Shown in pieces: positions 16,693 to 24,133 of a DNA stretch of 64,000 bases. The notes beneath the pieces are model-generated. The model did no database searches, was not told the DNA's origin, and saw nothing but the letters and a program-made list of their open reading frames with translations. A program made the position numbers and the translations under genes. Positions within the stretch are counted from its first letter, which is position 1. Every line of letters begins with the position of its first letter. The DNA comes from Phyllobacterium calauticae (GTDB lineage: Bacteria; Pseudomonadota; Alphaproteobacteria; Rhizobiales; Rhizobiaceae), in the NCBI RefSeq assembly GCF_019991125.1, contig NZ_JAGENB010000001.1, positions 1 through 64,000 on the forward strand. The letters run 5' to 3'.

Positions 16693-17607
16693 ATGCCAGT
16701 TGTTGATTTATATTCCAGACGTCGTCAACGTGAATTGGGCGTAAACATCGACGTATATGAATACGATATCGTACCGAAAAAACTTCAAAATCAGTTCATG
16801 CTGATTATTCAAGAGGTTTTTGGTGTGTACGGATCCTCTTATCCGGAGCATTTTTACGAACAGATTGTTGACGTTCTTCGCAAAGAGTTTGGAGAAGAAA
16901 GCCTATGTAACAAGTACAGAACGTTTAAGGGTGATGAGCTCCGAGACTTCCTCGTTAATGAGACATCACATGAAAAACTGATCGACGCTATCGATCTAAT
17001 GCTCCGGATATTAACTAACTTTTCAAAAGACGAAAATGCGGCTGTCGAATTGCGACAACGATGTGCAGATGCGTTGCTCGAATTCAATGAAAGATGCCGA
17101 ATTTCTGGTTTCGGATACTCTTGTGACGAAGGCAGGCTAATTAGGATTGATTCTCATGTCCTACACAGTCAAGCAGTTCTACCTGCCCTGGCATTACTGG
17201 CCGATCCAATCTTTAGGAATGCCAATACGGAATTCAGAAATGCCTTTGAGCATTGGCGCCACGGTAAGGGATCTGAAGTTTTGGTGGACTGCCTTAAGGC
17301 CTTCGAAAGCACCATGAAAATCATCGCCAACGAGAAGGGCTGGACCGTTCCGGATAAAGCTACTGCGAAACAGCTGGTAGATGTTATGTTGAACAACAAT
17401 GTTGTACCTGCATTCTACCAATCGCAATTGGCAGGTTTACGCAGTGTTTTAGAGAGCGGTATTCCAACACCACGCAATCGCGCTGCCGGCCATGGTGCGG
17501 GCACTAACCCTACGCCCGAGGTTCCAGTCGAACTTGTCAGATATGTGCTGCACCTTACTGCGGCGACGATCTTGTTTCTGGTAGATGCGTACAAGGCGAT
17601 GCCCTGA
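16693..17607 (+). CDS. AbiJ-like abortive-infection family protein (STM4504/CBY_0614 type)
   Basis: 304 aa from the ATG at 16693, which has AGGAGG upstream; the open frame further upstream only reflects the terminase gene on the other strand. The N-terminus, DLYSRRRQRELG followed by DVYEYDIVPKKLQNQF, is that of the STM4504/CBY_0614 family, whose first half is related to the AbiJ N-terminal domain. The C-terminal half has the helical FRNAFEHWRHGKG and RNRAAGHGAG segments seen in abortive-infection proteins, with Arg and His residues that may belong to a HEPN-like active site. A role in phage exclusion is inferred from the family and from its place beside another defence-like locus. Confidence 0.75.
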   Translation: MPVVDLYSRRRQRELGVNIDVYEYDIVPKKLQNQFMLIIQEVFGVYGSSYPEHFYEQIVDVLRKEFGEESLCNKYRTFKGDELRDFLVNETSHEKLIDAIDLMLRILTNFSKDENAAVELRQRCADALLEFNERCRISGFGYSCDEGRLIRIDSHVLHSQAVLPALALLADPIFRNANTEFRNAFEHWRHGKGSEVLVDCLKAFESTMKIIANEKGWTVPDKATAKQLVDVMLNNNVVPAFYQSQLAGLRSVLESGIPTPRNRAAGHGAGTNPTPEVPVELVRYVLHLTAATILFLVDAYKAMP

Positions 17608-17692
17608 AACGTTGAGTGAGATGTATCAGGACGGGCCATGTCTTCATGGCGGCTAGATTTGCCGTCTAGCGGGTTTACCCGCCATCCTGAAC

Positions 17693-17769
17693 TGGTTGCA
17701 GGAGCCGGATTTGAACCGACGGCCTCTTGGTTATGAGCCAAGCGCGCTACCGAACTGCGCCATCCTGCG
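17693..17769 (-). tRNA. phage tRNA-Met(CAT) with initiator-like acceptor end
   Basis: The 77 bases fold into a full cloverleaf with encoded CCA: acceptor stem with C1 facing A72 and six further pairs, D stem GCGC/GCGC, anticodon stem CTTGG/CCAAG with loop CTCATAA, and T stem GTCGG/CCGGC with one G:T pair. Anticodon CAT. The C1:A72 mismatch is the hallmark of bacterial initiator tRNA, but position 11-24 is C:G rather than the initiator A:U, so the charging and use are uncertain. It could also be an elongator Met or an Ile tRNA with modified C34. It lies between the AbiJ-like and ATPase genes, on the late-operon strand. Confidence 0.9.
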
Positions 17770-18148
17770 AAACTGAATTTTGTGAATAGATTTCCATGGC
17801 GGGAAGCCGTGAAGCTCTCCCATGCGTCGGTCATAAACCTCCATCTGCCGCAAGCTGTCTGCTCGGGCTGGGTTTGACCGGCGAGTGTTCCCTGTCCATA
17901 GGTCCGCACTGAACATCAAATCATCCAATGCGGATTCTAAACTGATTTTAATCCTATTGAAAGGACTATTATCTTATCTGCAACATCAATTTTGACACAT
18001 TCAAGCCGCCTTTACCTCGATGATACTGACGCATCGAATATATCCTCAAAAAAATCTGGTCGCTCGGCGCGCCTTGAATGCAGGCGTGTCAAAGTGCTAC
18101 TGAAGGTTCGCGTTAAATGTGAACATCGAGACATCGGACTGGTAACCA
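17770..18148. other. non-coding stretch upstream of the ATPase-TOPRIM pair
   Basis: About 380 bases, becoming clearly AT-rich from 17935 on. I see no convincing gene. A TTGACA at 17992-17997 could be a -35 element, but no well-spaced -10 follows. The region probably contains the promoter of the ATPase gene and the 5' processing region of the tRNA. Confidence 0.4.
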
Positions 18149-19402
18149 GTGATAAAATCCATTGAAATAAAAAATTTTAAATCAATCGACCACATCAATT
18201 TAGAGCTTGGTCGTGTCAATGTTTTCATCGGTGAGAACGGCGCGGGAAAGAGCAATATTCTCGAAGCAATCGCTCTGGCTAGTGCTTCTATTGCAGATAA
18301 GCTGGACAATGAGTTTCTTTCCTCGCGCGGCGTAAGAGTGACCCCGCCGCTCTTAATGAGGTCGGCATTTAAGATCGAAAATGGTCAAAAACCGATTACA
18401 ATTTCTGTTACCGATTTCAATGACCTGACAATTACCAGTGAGCTCAACAACGACAATAGTCCCTATTCAGAATGGGAAGCGGAACGATCGTTTACCGAGC
18501 CTGGTGGGCCCATGCAAATCCGCGAGGTTGGTCACTTACTCGTGGACTATCTCCGCCATGTTACACCTACAGAAGACATGATGAAAATTGCAGACCAACT
18601 TTTGGAACAACTAGCAGTTACCAAAGCTAGAATTGATGAGCAGTTGGAATTGAATGTCGATGATCCAAAGCGCGCACGCGTGTTCCCAATAACATTGACT
18701 TTACCGTCACCAACAGCCGAGAAACTTATGGCAGCCCGCGGAGTATCGCTTGGCGACTTCATTATTTATTCGCCCGAGAACTCCTCCCTCCGCATTTTTG
18801 AAAAGGAAGGCCAAATACTACCGTTGGGCATAAACGGGGAAGGTCTACTCAAACTGCTTTCAGTGATGGCCCAAGGAAATGACCTTACGCCTTTTAAGCA
18901 AATCAAAGATTGTCTTAGGCTGTTTGGCTGGTTCGAGGACTTCGAAATCATCGATGAGAATGGTAGATCACAAATGGCAATTCGTGATATCTTTTTAGAC
19001 AAAAGTCAGCGAATATTTGACCAACGCAGTGCTAATGAAGGCTTTCTGTTCACTGCTTTTTACTTCACTCTTTTTACGAGCACATTAACTCCCAAGTTTT
19101 TCGCAATTGACAATATTGATGCTTCACTCAACCCTAAGCTATGTTCACAATTAATGAAAACACTTAACGAACTAGCGGTAAAGAATGACAAGCAAGTTAT
19201 ATTCACTACACATAATCCGGCAGTGCTAGATGGCCTTAACTTGGACGACGATCAGCAGCGCCTCTTTGTAATTGACAGAGGGAGGTCTGGAAACACACGA
19301 ATAAAACGCGTCAACAAACCTAATAGCTCTGATGGTTATCCTGTTCGACTATCAGAGTCATTTCTAAGTGGTACATTAGGCGGCCTCCCTAAAAGGTTTT
19401 AA
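18149..19402 (+). CDS. AAA/ABC-type ATPase of a two-gene, OLD- or PARIS-like system
   Basis: 417 aa. Walker A GENGAGKS at residues 28-35 follows the typical opening IKSIEIKNFKSI. Near residue 317 comes the Walker B segment FFAIDNIDASLNP, with Asn where most relatives have the catalytic Glu, and near residue 352 the switch motif FTTHNPAVLDG. This places it with the AAA15/AAA21 ATPases related to SMC, RecF and OLD. The next gene starts two bases downstream and encodes a TOPRIM-like protein. Such ATPase-TOPRIM pairs (PARIS, split OLD-like systems) protect against phages. The coding sequence is AT-rich compared with the phage genes around it. Confidence 0.8.
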   Translation: MIKSIEIKNFKSIDHINLELGRVNVFIGENGAGKSNILEAIALASASIADKLDNEFLSSRGVRVTPPLLMRSAFKIENGQKPITISVTDFNDLTITSELNNDNSPYSEWEAERSFTEPGGPMQIREVGHLLVDYLRHVTPTEDMMKIADQLLEQLAVTKARIDEQLELNVDDPKRARVFPITLTLPSPTAEKLMAARGVSLGDFIIYSPENSSLRIFEKEGQILPLGINGEGLLKLLSVMAQGNDLTPFKQIKDCLRLFGWFEDFEIIDENGRSQMAIRDIFLDKSQRIFDQRSANEGFLFTAFYFTLFTSTLTPKFFAIDNIDASLNPKLCSQLMKTLNELAVKNDKQVIFTTHNPAVLDGLNLDDDQQRLFVIDRGRSGNTRIKRVNKPNSSDGYPVRLSESFLSGTLGGLPKRF

Positions 19403-19403
19403 T

Positions 19404-20063
19404 ATGACTAGTTTTGCACTGATAACTGAAGGCATTACTGATCAAGTAATTTTGGAACATATTATCGAAGAGTATTACGATGCTTTCGGGAGTGTCGACG
19501 TCTACGTGAACCACATTCAACCTCTCAGGGATGCCACTGATGCATCACGCCAAGACAAAGAATCGTTAGGTGGTTGGGAGAAAGTACTAGAGCAATGTTC
19601 AATTTCGAAGACAATTACCGACTGTTTCGCCCACAATGAATACATTGTAATTCAAATAGATACGGACTGCGGCGACCACCCAAATTTTGGAGTTCCTTTG
19701 ACTCTCGAAGGAGCTGATCGGGCAGTTGCTGACATAATTCAGGATACGAAAAACCTAATTATCAACAAAATTGGCTCTGATCTTTACGAGCAAGATCAGG
19801 ATAAGTTCATTTTTGCCGTTTCGGTCCATTCCCTTGATTGTTGGGTACTGTCTTTTCACGCGAAGACAACAAAAGAGCAGACCAAAAATTGTGCTGGCCG
19901 TTTAAAAATACATTTATCCAAAAGCGACGAACGGTTCTCGAAAGATTATAACTGTTATAAAGCGTTAGCAAAGCCAATCCACGGTAAAGAACTCTTAAAG
20001 ATAGCTGAAACCGGCACTAGCCTTGGAATATTTCTATCAAGTCTCCCAGCTTTGGAAAGTTAG
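19404..20063 (+). CDS. TOPRIM-like nuclease partner of the ATPase
   Basis: 219 aa, starting two bases after the ATPase stop. The motifs are spaced like a TOPRIM fold: Glu9 in FALITEGITDQ, Asp86 and Asp88 in VIQIDTDCGD, and Asp145 in VHSLDCWVLS, where related families have S-x-E-x-W. It resembles in general plan the DUF4276/DUF4435 proteins that partner with AAA ATPases. I infer a metal-dependent nuclease kept in check by the ATPase and released by a phage trigger. Its 3' end overlaps the convergent NusG-like gene by 27 bases. I do not match it to a named system. Confidence 0.7.
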   Translation: MTSFALITEGITDQVILEHIIEEYYDAFGSVDVYVNHIQPLRDATDASRQDKESLGGWEKVLEQCSISKTITDCFAHNEYIVIQIDTDCGDHPNFGVPLTLEGADRAVADIIQDTKNLIINKIGSDLYEQDQDKFIFAVSVHSLDCWVLSFHAKTTKEQTKNCAGRLKIHLSKSDERFSKDYNCYKALAKPIHGKELLKIAETGTSLGIFLSSLPALES

Positions 20064-20657
20064 AAATCGGTTAGGCCCAACGGACGATATTTGCCCTACC
20101 TTAAACTCCACCGGCGTCATTCGCCCAAATATCTCCATCAGCGCGACGATCCTGCCCGTCCTTGTTACCTCCTCCACAACCCCGCCAAACGCTGCAAACG
20201 GGTTGCTCTTGTCGGAGACAACCACACCCTGCCCGGCGGGAAACTGCCGGGCGATGTTCTCCCTGATTGATACCGCCTCCTCCCGACGGTGAATGCGGGC
20301 GGCTTTCGTATCGTCGAAATCCATTCCAATCTCTGCAATGTAGATCGCTTCCACGTCATTGCCCGACACACGCAGCGGACGGCCGTCCACGCCAAGAATG
20401 CCCTCAACACCGTCACAATTGCGCAGGGTGTAGAAGTCTGGATTGACGGCTCGCTGCCCAACGAACAGATATCGCGGCATCAGGGGCTGCTCCTTCACGA
20501 CAAACGTCTTGGTGCGCCTGTGCTGCACCTCGACGCGACGGCGTGGGAAATATACGGCATATCCAGCTTTGAGAATGTTCTCGAAAGCCCTTTCTTCGCC
20601 TTTGACCGTCGTGCGAACCACGTACCAGTGCTTGTCCTTGTCGATACCAGCTTTCAT
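20037..20657 (-). CDS. NusG-like transcription factor, probable late antiterminator
   Basis: 206 aa from the ATG at 20657. Residues about 9-110 match a NusG N-terminal domain: KHWYVVRTTVKGEERAFENI and the later YFPRRRVEV and LMPRYLFVG segments are typical of NusG/RfaH. A KOW-like region follows near residues 150-190 (GQGVVVSDKSNPFAAFGG). NusG paralogues bind RNA polymerase and reduce pausing. As the last early gene before the terminase block, it sits where lambda keeps Q. I infer that it lets RNA polymerase read through into the late genes, across the cargo cassette. Confidence 0.8.
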   Translation of the reverse strand: MKAGIDKDKHWYVVRTTVKGEERAFENILKAGYAVYFPRRRVEVQHRRTKTFVVKEQPLMPRYLFVGQRAVNPDFYTLRNCDGVEGILGVDGRPLRVSGNDVEAIYIAEIGMDFDDTKAARIHRREEAVSIRENIARQFPAGQGVVVSDKSNPFAAFGGVVEEVTRTGRIVALMEIFGRMTPVEFKVGQISSVGPNRFLTFQSWET

Positions 20658-20677
20658 ATCCCGTCCCTGTCTGGCCC

Positions 20678-20983
20678 CTATGCTGCGTCTACGAGTGTGA
20701 TTGACCGGCATTGATGCGACAGCATTTGGATGTGCCCGCGCTTCTCAAGCCGATGGATCATGTTGAACGCGGCTGTCTTCGAGACGCCAAGAGCTTCGGC
20801 GGCCTCGGAATAGGTCGGCGCAACGCCGTGCTCAGACTGGAAGCCTTTGAGGAAGGCCAATGCTTCGGCCTGGCGCTTGGTCAGGCCGGACGGCTCTACA
20901 TTGAACCGGCGGGCAATCTCCCGCGCCAGCGCTGGGCTCACTGCGATAATCCGGTCTGCGCGTTCCTGAATGCTCTCAGACAT
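20678..20983 (-). CDS. small regulator with LexA-type DNA-binding domain
   Basis: 101 aa from the ATG at 20983. Residues about 36-95 form a winged helix of the LexA N-terminal type: LTKRQAEALAFLKGFQSEHG, then the recognition region YSEAAEALGVSKTAAFNMIH. No S24 peptidase domain follows, so it cannot self-cleave. It is located 20 bases before the NusG-like gene and probably regulates phage transcription. A second protein of the same architecture lies at 23314-23538. Confidence 0.75.
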   Translation of the reverse strand: MSESIQERADRIIAVSPALAREIARRFNVEPSGLTKRQAEALAFLKGFQSEHGVAPTYSEAAEALGVSKTAAFNMIHRLEKRGHIQMLSHQCRSITLVDAA

Positions 20984-20984
20984 G

Positions 20985-21287
20985 TCACTGCACCAGAAGT
21001 GATCCAGGTTTGACGCCGGCTCGCGCCATGATATCGCGCATCTGCTTGCGATAACGCACCTCGTCGCAGAGCTGGGCAGTTGACGGGCAGAAGGCCTTGT
21101 TGACCTCCTTGACCTCACCGAGCCGGAAGCGATGCACCGCGGCGAGTATGTCCTGGCATTCGTATTCTTCAACCGCATCGAAATAAGCGCGGATCTGCAA
21201 GTCAGGATCGGACATGGGCGATTGAGGGAAACTGCCGAACAGCTTCGCCAGTGATTTGGTTACCTCGATCTTCTCCGCGTTGTTCAT
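20985..21287 (-). CDS. phage early protein of unknown function
   Basis: 100 aa, one base from the LexA-type gene. It is helical, with a FPQSPMSDPDLQIRAYF segment and a basic C-terminal part. Its start overlaps the end of the DUF1376-type gene by 86 bases in another frame. By position next to a replication protein it may be a loader- or P-like helper, but I see no motif that proves this. Confidence 0.6.
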   Translation of the reverse strand: MNNAEKIEVTKSLAKLFGSFPQSPMSDPDLQIRAYFDAVEEYECQDILAAVHRFRLGEVKEVNKAFCPSTAQLCDEVRYRKQMRDIMARAGVKPGSLLVQ

Positions 21288-21816
21288 CGTTTTGGAACTC
21301 CTGAATGAGTGATCGTGCTGCCTCTAAGGGCTTTCGAATGTGGACAAATCCATTGGGTTTTCGCGCACTTGTGCGCCCTGAAAAACTGTTAGGTTTTTCA
21401 TCTATTCTGTTCTTATCTTTTCTATTAAAGGCGCTTGTCTCAGGCTTGTCTTTTAAGCCATTGTTTTCATTGACTTCGGCTTCATTTTCGCGCCTATCAG
21501 ATTGTGATTTCGAGCGGGTTTCATAACTGTTTCGCGCTGATTTCACGTCTCTTTTTGCGCGTGAATTGGAGAGATAACCGGCTTCAAATTGGATCTTGTC
21601 CTGCTCAATCAGCCCCTCTGTCAGTGCCGTTGCTTTGCGGATTGAACAGCCCAGAATGCCAGCGAGATGGCGGTCATCGCGCATGGTTTCGCCACCGCGT
21701 GCGTAAATGAGATCGAGCAATACGATGTATGCGCCGATAAGCTCTGGTCCCATACCCTGAACGCCATCAATGAAGGCTCTGGGCTCGTGTTTGTACCATT
21801 CCAATCCGTGTTTCAT
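21202..21816 (-). CDS. DUF1376-type (YdaU-like) phage replication protein
   Basis: 204 aa. Residues 1-100 match DUF1376: WYKHEPRAFIDGVQGM and YIVLLDLIYARGGE, followed by a winged-helix-like segment LAGILGCSIRKATALTEGLIE. The rest is rich in Lys, Asp, Asn and Ser and probably disordered. Family members such as YdaU of the Rac prophage lie in replication modules and are thought to bind origin DNA. The protein starts in a four-base overlap with the upstream small gene. Confidence 0.75.
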   Translation of the reverse strand: MKHGLEWYKHEPRAFIDGVQGMGPELIGAYIVLLDLIYARGGETMRDDRHLAGILGCSIRKATALTEGLIEQDKIQFEAGYLSNSRAKRDVKSARNSYETRSKSQSDRRENEAEVNENNGLKDKPETSAFNRKDKNRIDEKPNSFSGRTSARKPNGFVHIRKPLEAARSLIQEFQNDEQRGEDRGNQITGEAVRQFPSIAHVRS

Positions 21817-22019
21817 GCCGCACCTCGTTTGCGCTCTGATGCAGCGCTGTAATCGGATGCCGCTTGTTTCAAGACCTTCAATTCACGCCAACGAGTTTCG
21901 ATTTCGTGGTCAGGCCGCTTTCGTTTGCCCTGTGAGAAATCCTGAAGCCAACTTGCTTTGCCGATCACGAGCTTGTTCAGTTCTTCAGCCATTTCGCTGC
22001 TTGAAATGCGATCCGTCAT
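21813..22019 (-). CDS. small phage early protein
   Basis: 68 aa, joined by four-base overlaps with the next gene (21813-21816) and placed directly after the frameshifted gene at 22016. The sequence is helical and charged, with a Trp at 19 and KRKRPDHEIETRWRELK in the middle. It has no recognised domain. Coupled translation with its neighbours supports a real gene. Confidence 0.6.
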   Translation of the reverse strand: MTDRISSSEMAEELNKLVIGKASWLQDFSQGKRKRPDHEIETRWRELKVLKQAASDYSAASERKRGAA

Positions 22020-22267
22020 CTCAAGCCGCCCGATAAGTTTGACTGTCCATGTCGGGAAACAGCGCGTCTTGTGCGGGGACTATCAGACCGAGCTCGAGAG
22101 CGCGATGGACCGCCCAGGCACCTACGGATGCTCCCCCCTGGTTCGATCCAGTATTCCCGCTCGTCGCCAACCTCGGAATGTCGGATGGTCAGGCAGATAG
22201 CCTTCCCAGCACGAACCTGAGACATCAGATTTTCAAGACGTACGGATACCTTTGGTTTTTTAGCCAT
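22016..22267 (-). pseudogene. small phage gene with a frameshift in a run of six G
   Basis: The frame from ATG 22267 reads well up to EREYWIEPGG and then turns into a Ser/Arg-rich string of the kind seen after a frameshift. The shift lies in a run of six G (C at 22133-22138 on the plus strand). With one G fewer the frame would continue as ASVGAWAVHRALELG and end at TGA 22021-22023, just before the next gene. So the gene is either mutated, or the run was miscounted in sequencing. The intact product would be about 81 aa with no known function. Confidence 0.6.
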
Positions 22268-22403
22268 GGTTGCACCTCACGATTGAAACGGGGTTTGCTG
22301 GTTTAGGCAGTGCGTCGGCCGGCAATGAGTAAGCGCAGAACAGGATTGCCGCGCCAATGAGGGCCAAACCGCAGAGGATGAATGTGTGGAGCCTGTCGCT
22401 CAT
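22260..22403 (-). CDS. 47-aa single-span membrane protein
   Basis: A short frame from ATG 22403 to TAA 22260-22262, overlapping the next gene by eight bases. Residues 7-25 (TFILCGLALIGAAILFCAY) form one transmembrane helix, followed by a short Pro-rich part and a Cys near the end. It could be a minor membrane-acting phage protein, but it is not in a lysis cluster. It is supported only by its overlap and helix. Confidence 0.45.
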   Translation of the reverse strand: MSDRLHTFILCGLALIGAAILFCAYSLPADALPKPANPVSIVRCNHG

Positions 22404-22477
22404 GCAGCGACTCCCATTGAAAAACGTTGATCGAGATGAAAGGGTTCGATCGGGGCATATTTCGTTTGGGGGATTCT

Positions 22478-23293
22478 ATGAGTTGGGGCTTTGAGCGCGG
22501 CCGTATTTATAATCGGCGTAGAGACATTCACGCGCCTTTCGGGGGGCAACAACAAGGCGGGATCATCTCGCCGGCCAAGCATGGATTGGTTGTTATCATT
22601 ACGGGCGAAGAAGGCCTTGAACACGGCTATGCTGACCGGTGGCGTCCCGATGGAGTGTTTGAATACTTCGGCGAAGGCCAGGTCGGCGACATGTCCATTC
22701 GTGCCGGCAACAAGGCTGTTGCGAACCACTCGATTGACGGTAAGAGCCTGCTTCTTTTCACCAAGACAAAGGCCGGCCTGAGATTTGAGGACGAGTTTGT
22801 CTATGACTCTCACCACATCGAACGCGCACCAGATCGTGAAAACAATCTCCGCGACGCCATTGTCTTTGAGCTGAGGCCGATCGGAAGCCTGGTTGAAGTC
22901 GTTGAAGCGGTTGCGCCTGCGATTGGCGCAGCGGCGCCTGATCTTGCGGCACTTCGCAAAAAGGCAATGGAGGCCGCCAAGGACAGCCCAGGTAAAACAA
23001 AGAAGACGACTACTGTTTTCGAGCGCAGCCGAGATGTTCGTGACTACGTCGTTGCCCGAGCGATGGGTGATTGTGAGGGTTGCGAAGCCCCTGCCCCATT
23101 TCTGCGGTCGAATGGCGTTCCATATCTGGAACCTCATCACATTCGACGAATGACAGATGGCGGCCCCGACGATCCGCGGCACGTGATCGCGCTTTGTCCT
23201 AACTGCCACCGGCGCGTTCATTCGGGCGCTGATGGCGCCCATTACAACTCCACATTGGCTACTAGGATGCTCACGATAGAAGCCAAGAATTAG
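22478..23293 (+). CDS. McrA-like HNH endonuclease with SRA-like N-terminal domain
   Basis: 271 aa from the ATG at 22478, preceded by GGGGG, on the strand opposite the early operon. The N-terminal domain (FGGQQQGGIISPAKH and later VFEYFGEGQVGDM) is that of the ScoMcrA-type SRA-like domain, which reads modified bases. The C-terminal domain is a classic HNH with zinc-binding Cys pairs: CEGC near residue 200, then LEPHHIRRMTDGG and LCPNCHRRVH. The pairing suggests a modification-dependent (type IV) restriction enzyme directed at phages with modified DNA. Expression in the lysogen is inferred from orientation. Confidence 0.85.
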   Translation: MSWGFERGRIYNRRRDIHAPFGGQQQGGIISPAKHGLVVIITGEEGLEHGYADRWRPDGVFEYFGEGQVGDMSIRAGNKAVANHSIDGKSLLLFTKTKAGLRFEDEFVYDSHHIERAPDRENNLRDAIVFELRPIGSLVEVVEAVAPAIGAAAPDLAALRKKAMEAAKDSPGKTKKTTTVFERSRDVRDYVVARAMGDCEGCEAPAPFLRSNGVPYLEPHHIRRMTDGGPDDPRHVIALCPNCHRRVHSGADGAHYNSTLATRMLTIEAKN

Positions 23294-23313
23294 ATCAAGT
23301 GGCGAGAGAACGT

Positions 23314-23538
23314 TCATGCCGGCCTCGCAATGCTGGTAGACCGGGATCTATTGGGAATGCGGCAGATATGGCCGCGCTCTTCCAAAGCGTTCAGAAGGCG
23401 GTCGATGCTGGATTTGGACTGATAGCCCAAAGCCTTCATCATCTCGTCGAACGTCGGCGCGTATCCGCGATCCCGGTCATAGGTTGCAAGGAACGTCATC
23501 AGTTCTGATTGGCGTGGTGTAAGGCCGTAGGCTGTCAT
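23314..23538 (-). CDS. second small protein with LexA-type DNA-binding domain
   Basis: 74 aa from the ATG at 23538, which overlaps the stop of the GIY-YIG gene (ATGA). LTPRQSELMTFLATYDRDRG, then FDEMMKALGYQSKSSIDRLL, is a LexA-type winged helix covering almost the whole protein. It lacks a peptidase domain. It is probably a DNA-binding regulator; its partner with the same fold is at 20678-20983. Confidence 0.75.
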   Translation of the reverse strand: MTAYGLTPRQSELMTFLATYDRDRGYAPTFDEMMKALGYQSKSSIDRLLNALEERGHICRIPNRSRSTSIARPA

Positions 23539-24068
23539 TGCTGGCCCCCCTCTTCTGCCAGCGCTTGGAGGTCGCAGATCTCGTAATGATCGATACGATT
23601 GGTCTCGCAATTCCAGATCGAGCGAACGCGCCTTCGTGACCAAACAGGGTTGCGTTCACAAAGTTGAGAAAAAACCTCTTCAAGTGAACCGGCGATTGAC
23701 AGTTCCCGCGAGGCCTTCAACAACCGGCCGACTAATTCATGCGCCAATTGGCAATCGGTTTCTGCAGAGTTGACCGCACTAGCCAGGCGCCGTCGGAAGA
23801 CAGTTCGCTCTCCTGCATCACCGGCAGCAAAGGCAATGATTGCTTGAAGGGCGGGGTTTTGTTTGAACCATTCCCCTTCGTCCCGAAATGCGCTGAACAT
23901 TCGATGAAACGTCGTTTCAGCTTCTTTGCCGCCTTCAGTAGTAGCGAGCAGTTCAATGCCGTTCTCAAACGATGCCGCCAATTGGCGCATGCGTCTCGTA
24001 ACGTTGTCGGTGTGTCCAATCTTGATCAAATCAGGTCGATCAATCTGGCTGGCGAAGTATACTGTCAC
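23535..24068 (-). CDS. GIY-YIG nuclease-type protein (T5orf172-like)
   Basis: 177 aa. The first 85 residues follow the T5orf172/MUG113 version of the GIY-YIG fold: VYFASQIDRPDLIKIGHT near the start, then the Arg in NVTRRMRQL, a Glu near EAETTFHRMF and GEWFKQNPAL. The C-terminal half is helical and unassigned. Proteins of this kind are common in prophages; the role is unknown. Its stop overlaps the following LexA-type gene. Confidence 0.7.
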   Translation of the reverse strand: MTVYFASQIDRPDLIKIGHTDNVTRRMRQLAASFENGIELLATTEGGKEAETTFHRMFSAFRDEGEWFKQNPALQAIIAFAAGDAGERTVFRRRLASAVNSAETDCQLAHELVGRLLKASRELSIAGSLEEVFSQLCERNPVWSRRRVRSIWNCETNRIDHYEICDLQALAEEGGQQ

Positions 24069-24133
24069 GTTGATCCCTTTCGCATTTTCTTTGTTTCTTT
24101 CGCTGAACGAGCCGGCGCCAAAAGCTTCGTAGT

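Noticed and set aside
17415-17909. 164-codon minus-strand frame through the tRNA-Met gene
   Set aside because: It overlaps a full tRNA and has no protein features.
22400-23317. 305-codon open frame on the minus strand opposite the HNH gene
   Set aside because: Its start overlaps a neighbouring stop, but the plus-strand protein has a complete HNH and SRA-like domain, so this is an antisense shadow.
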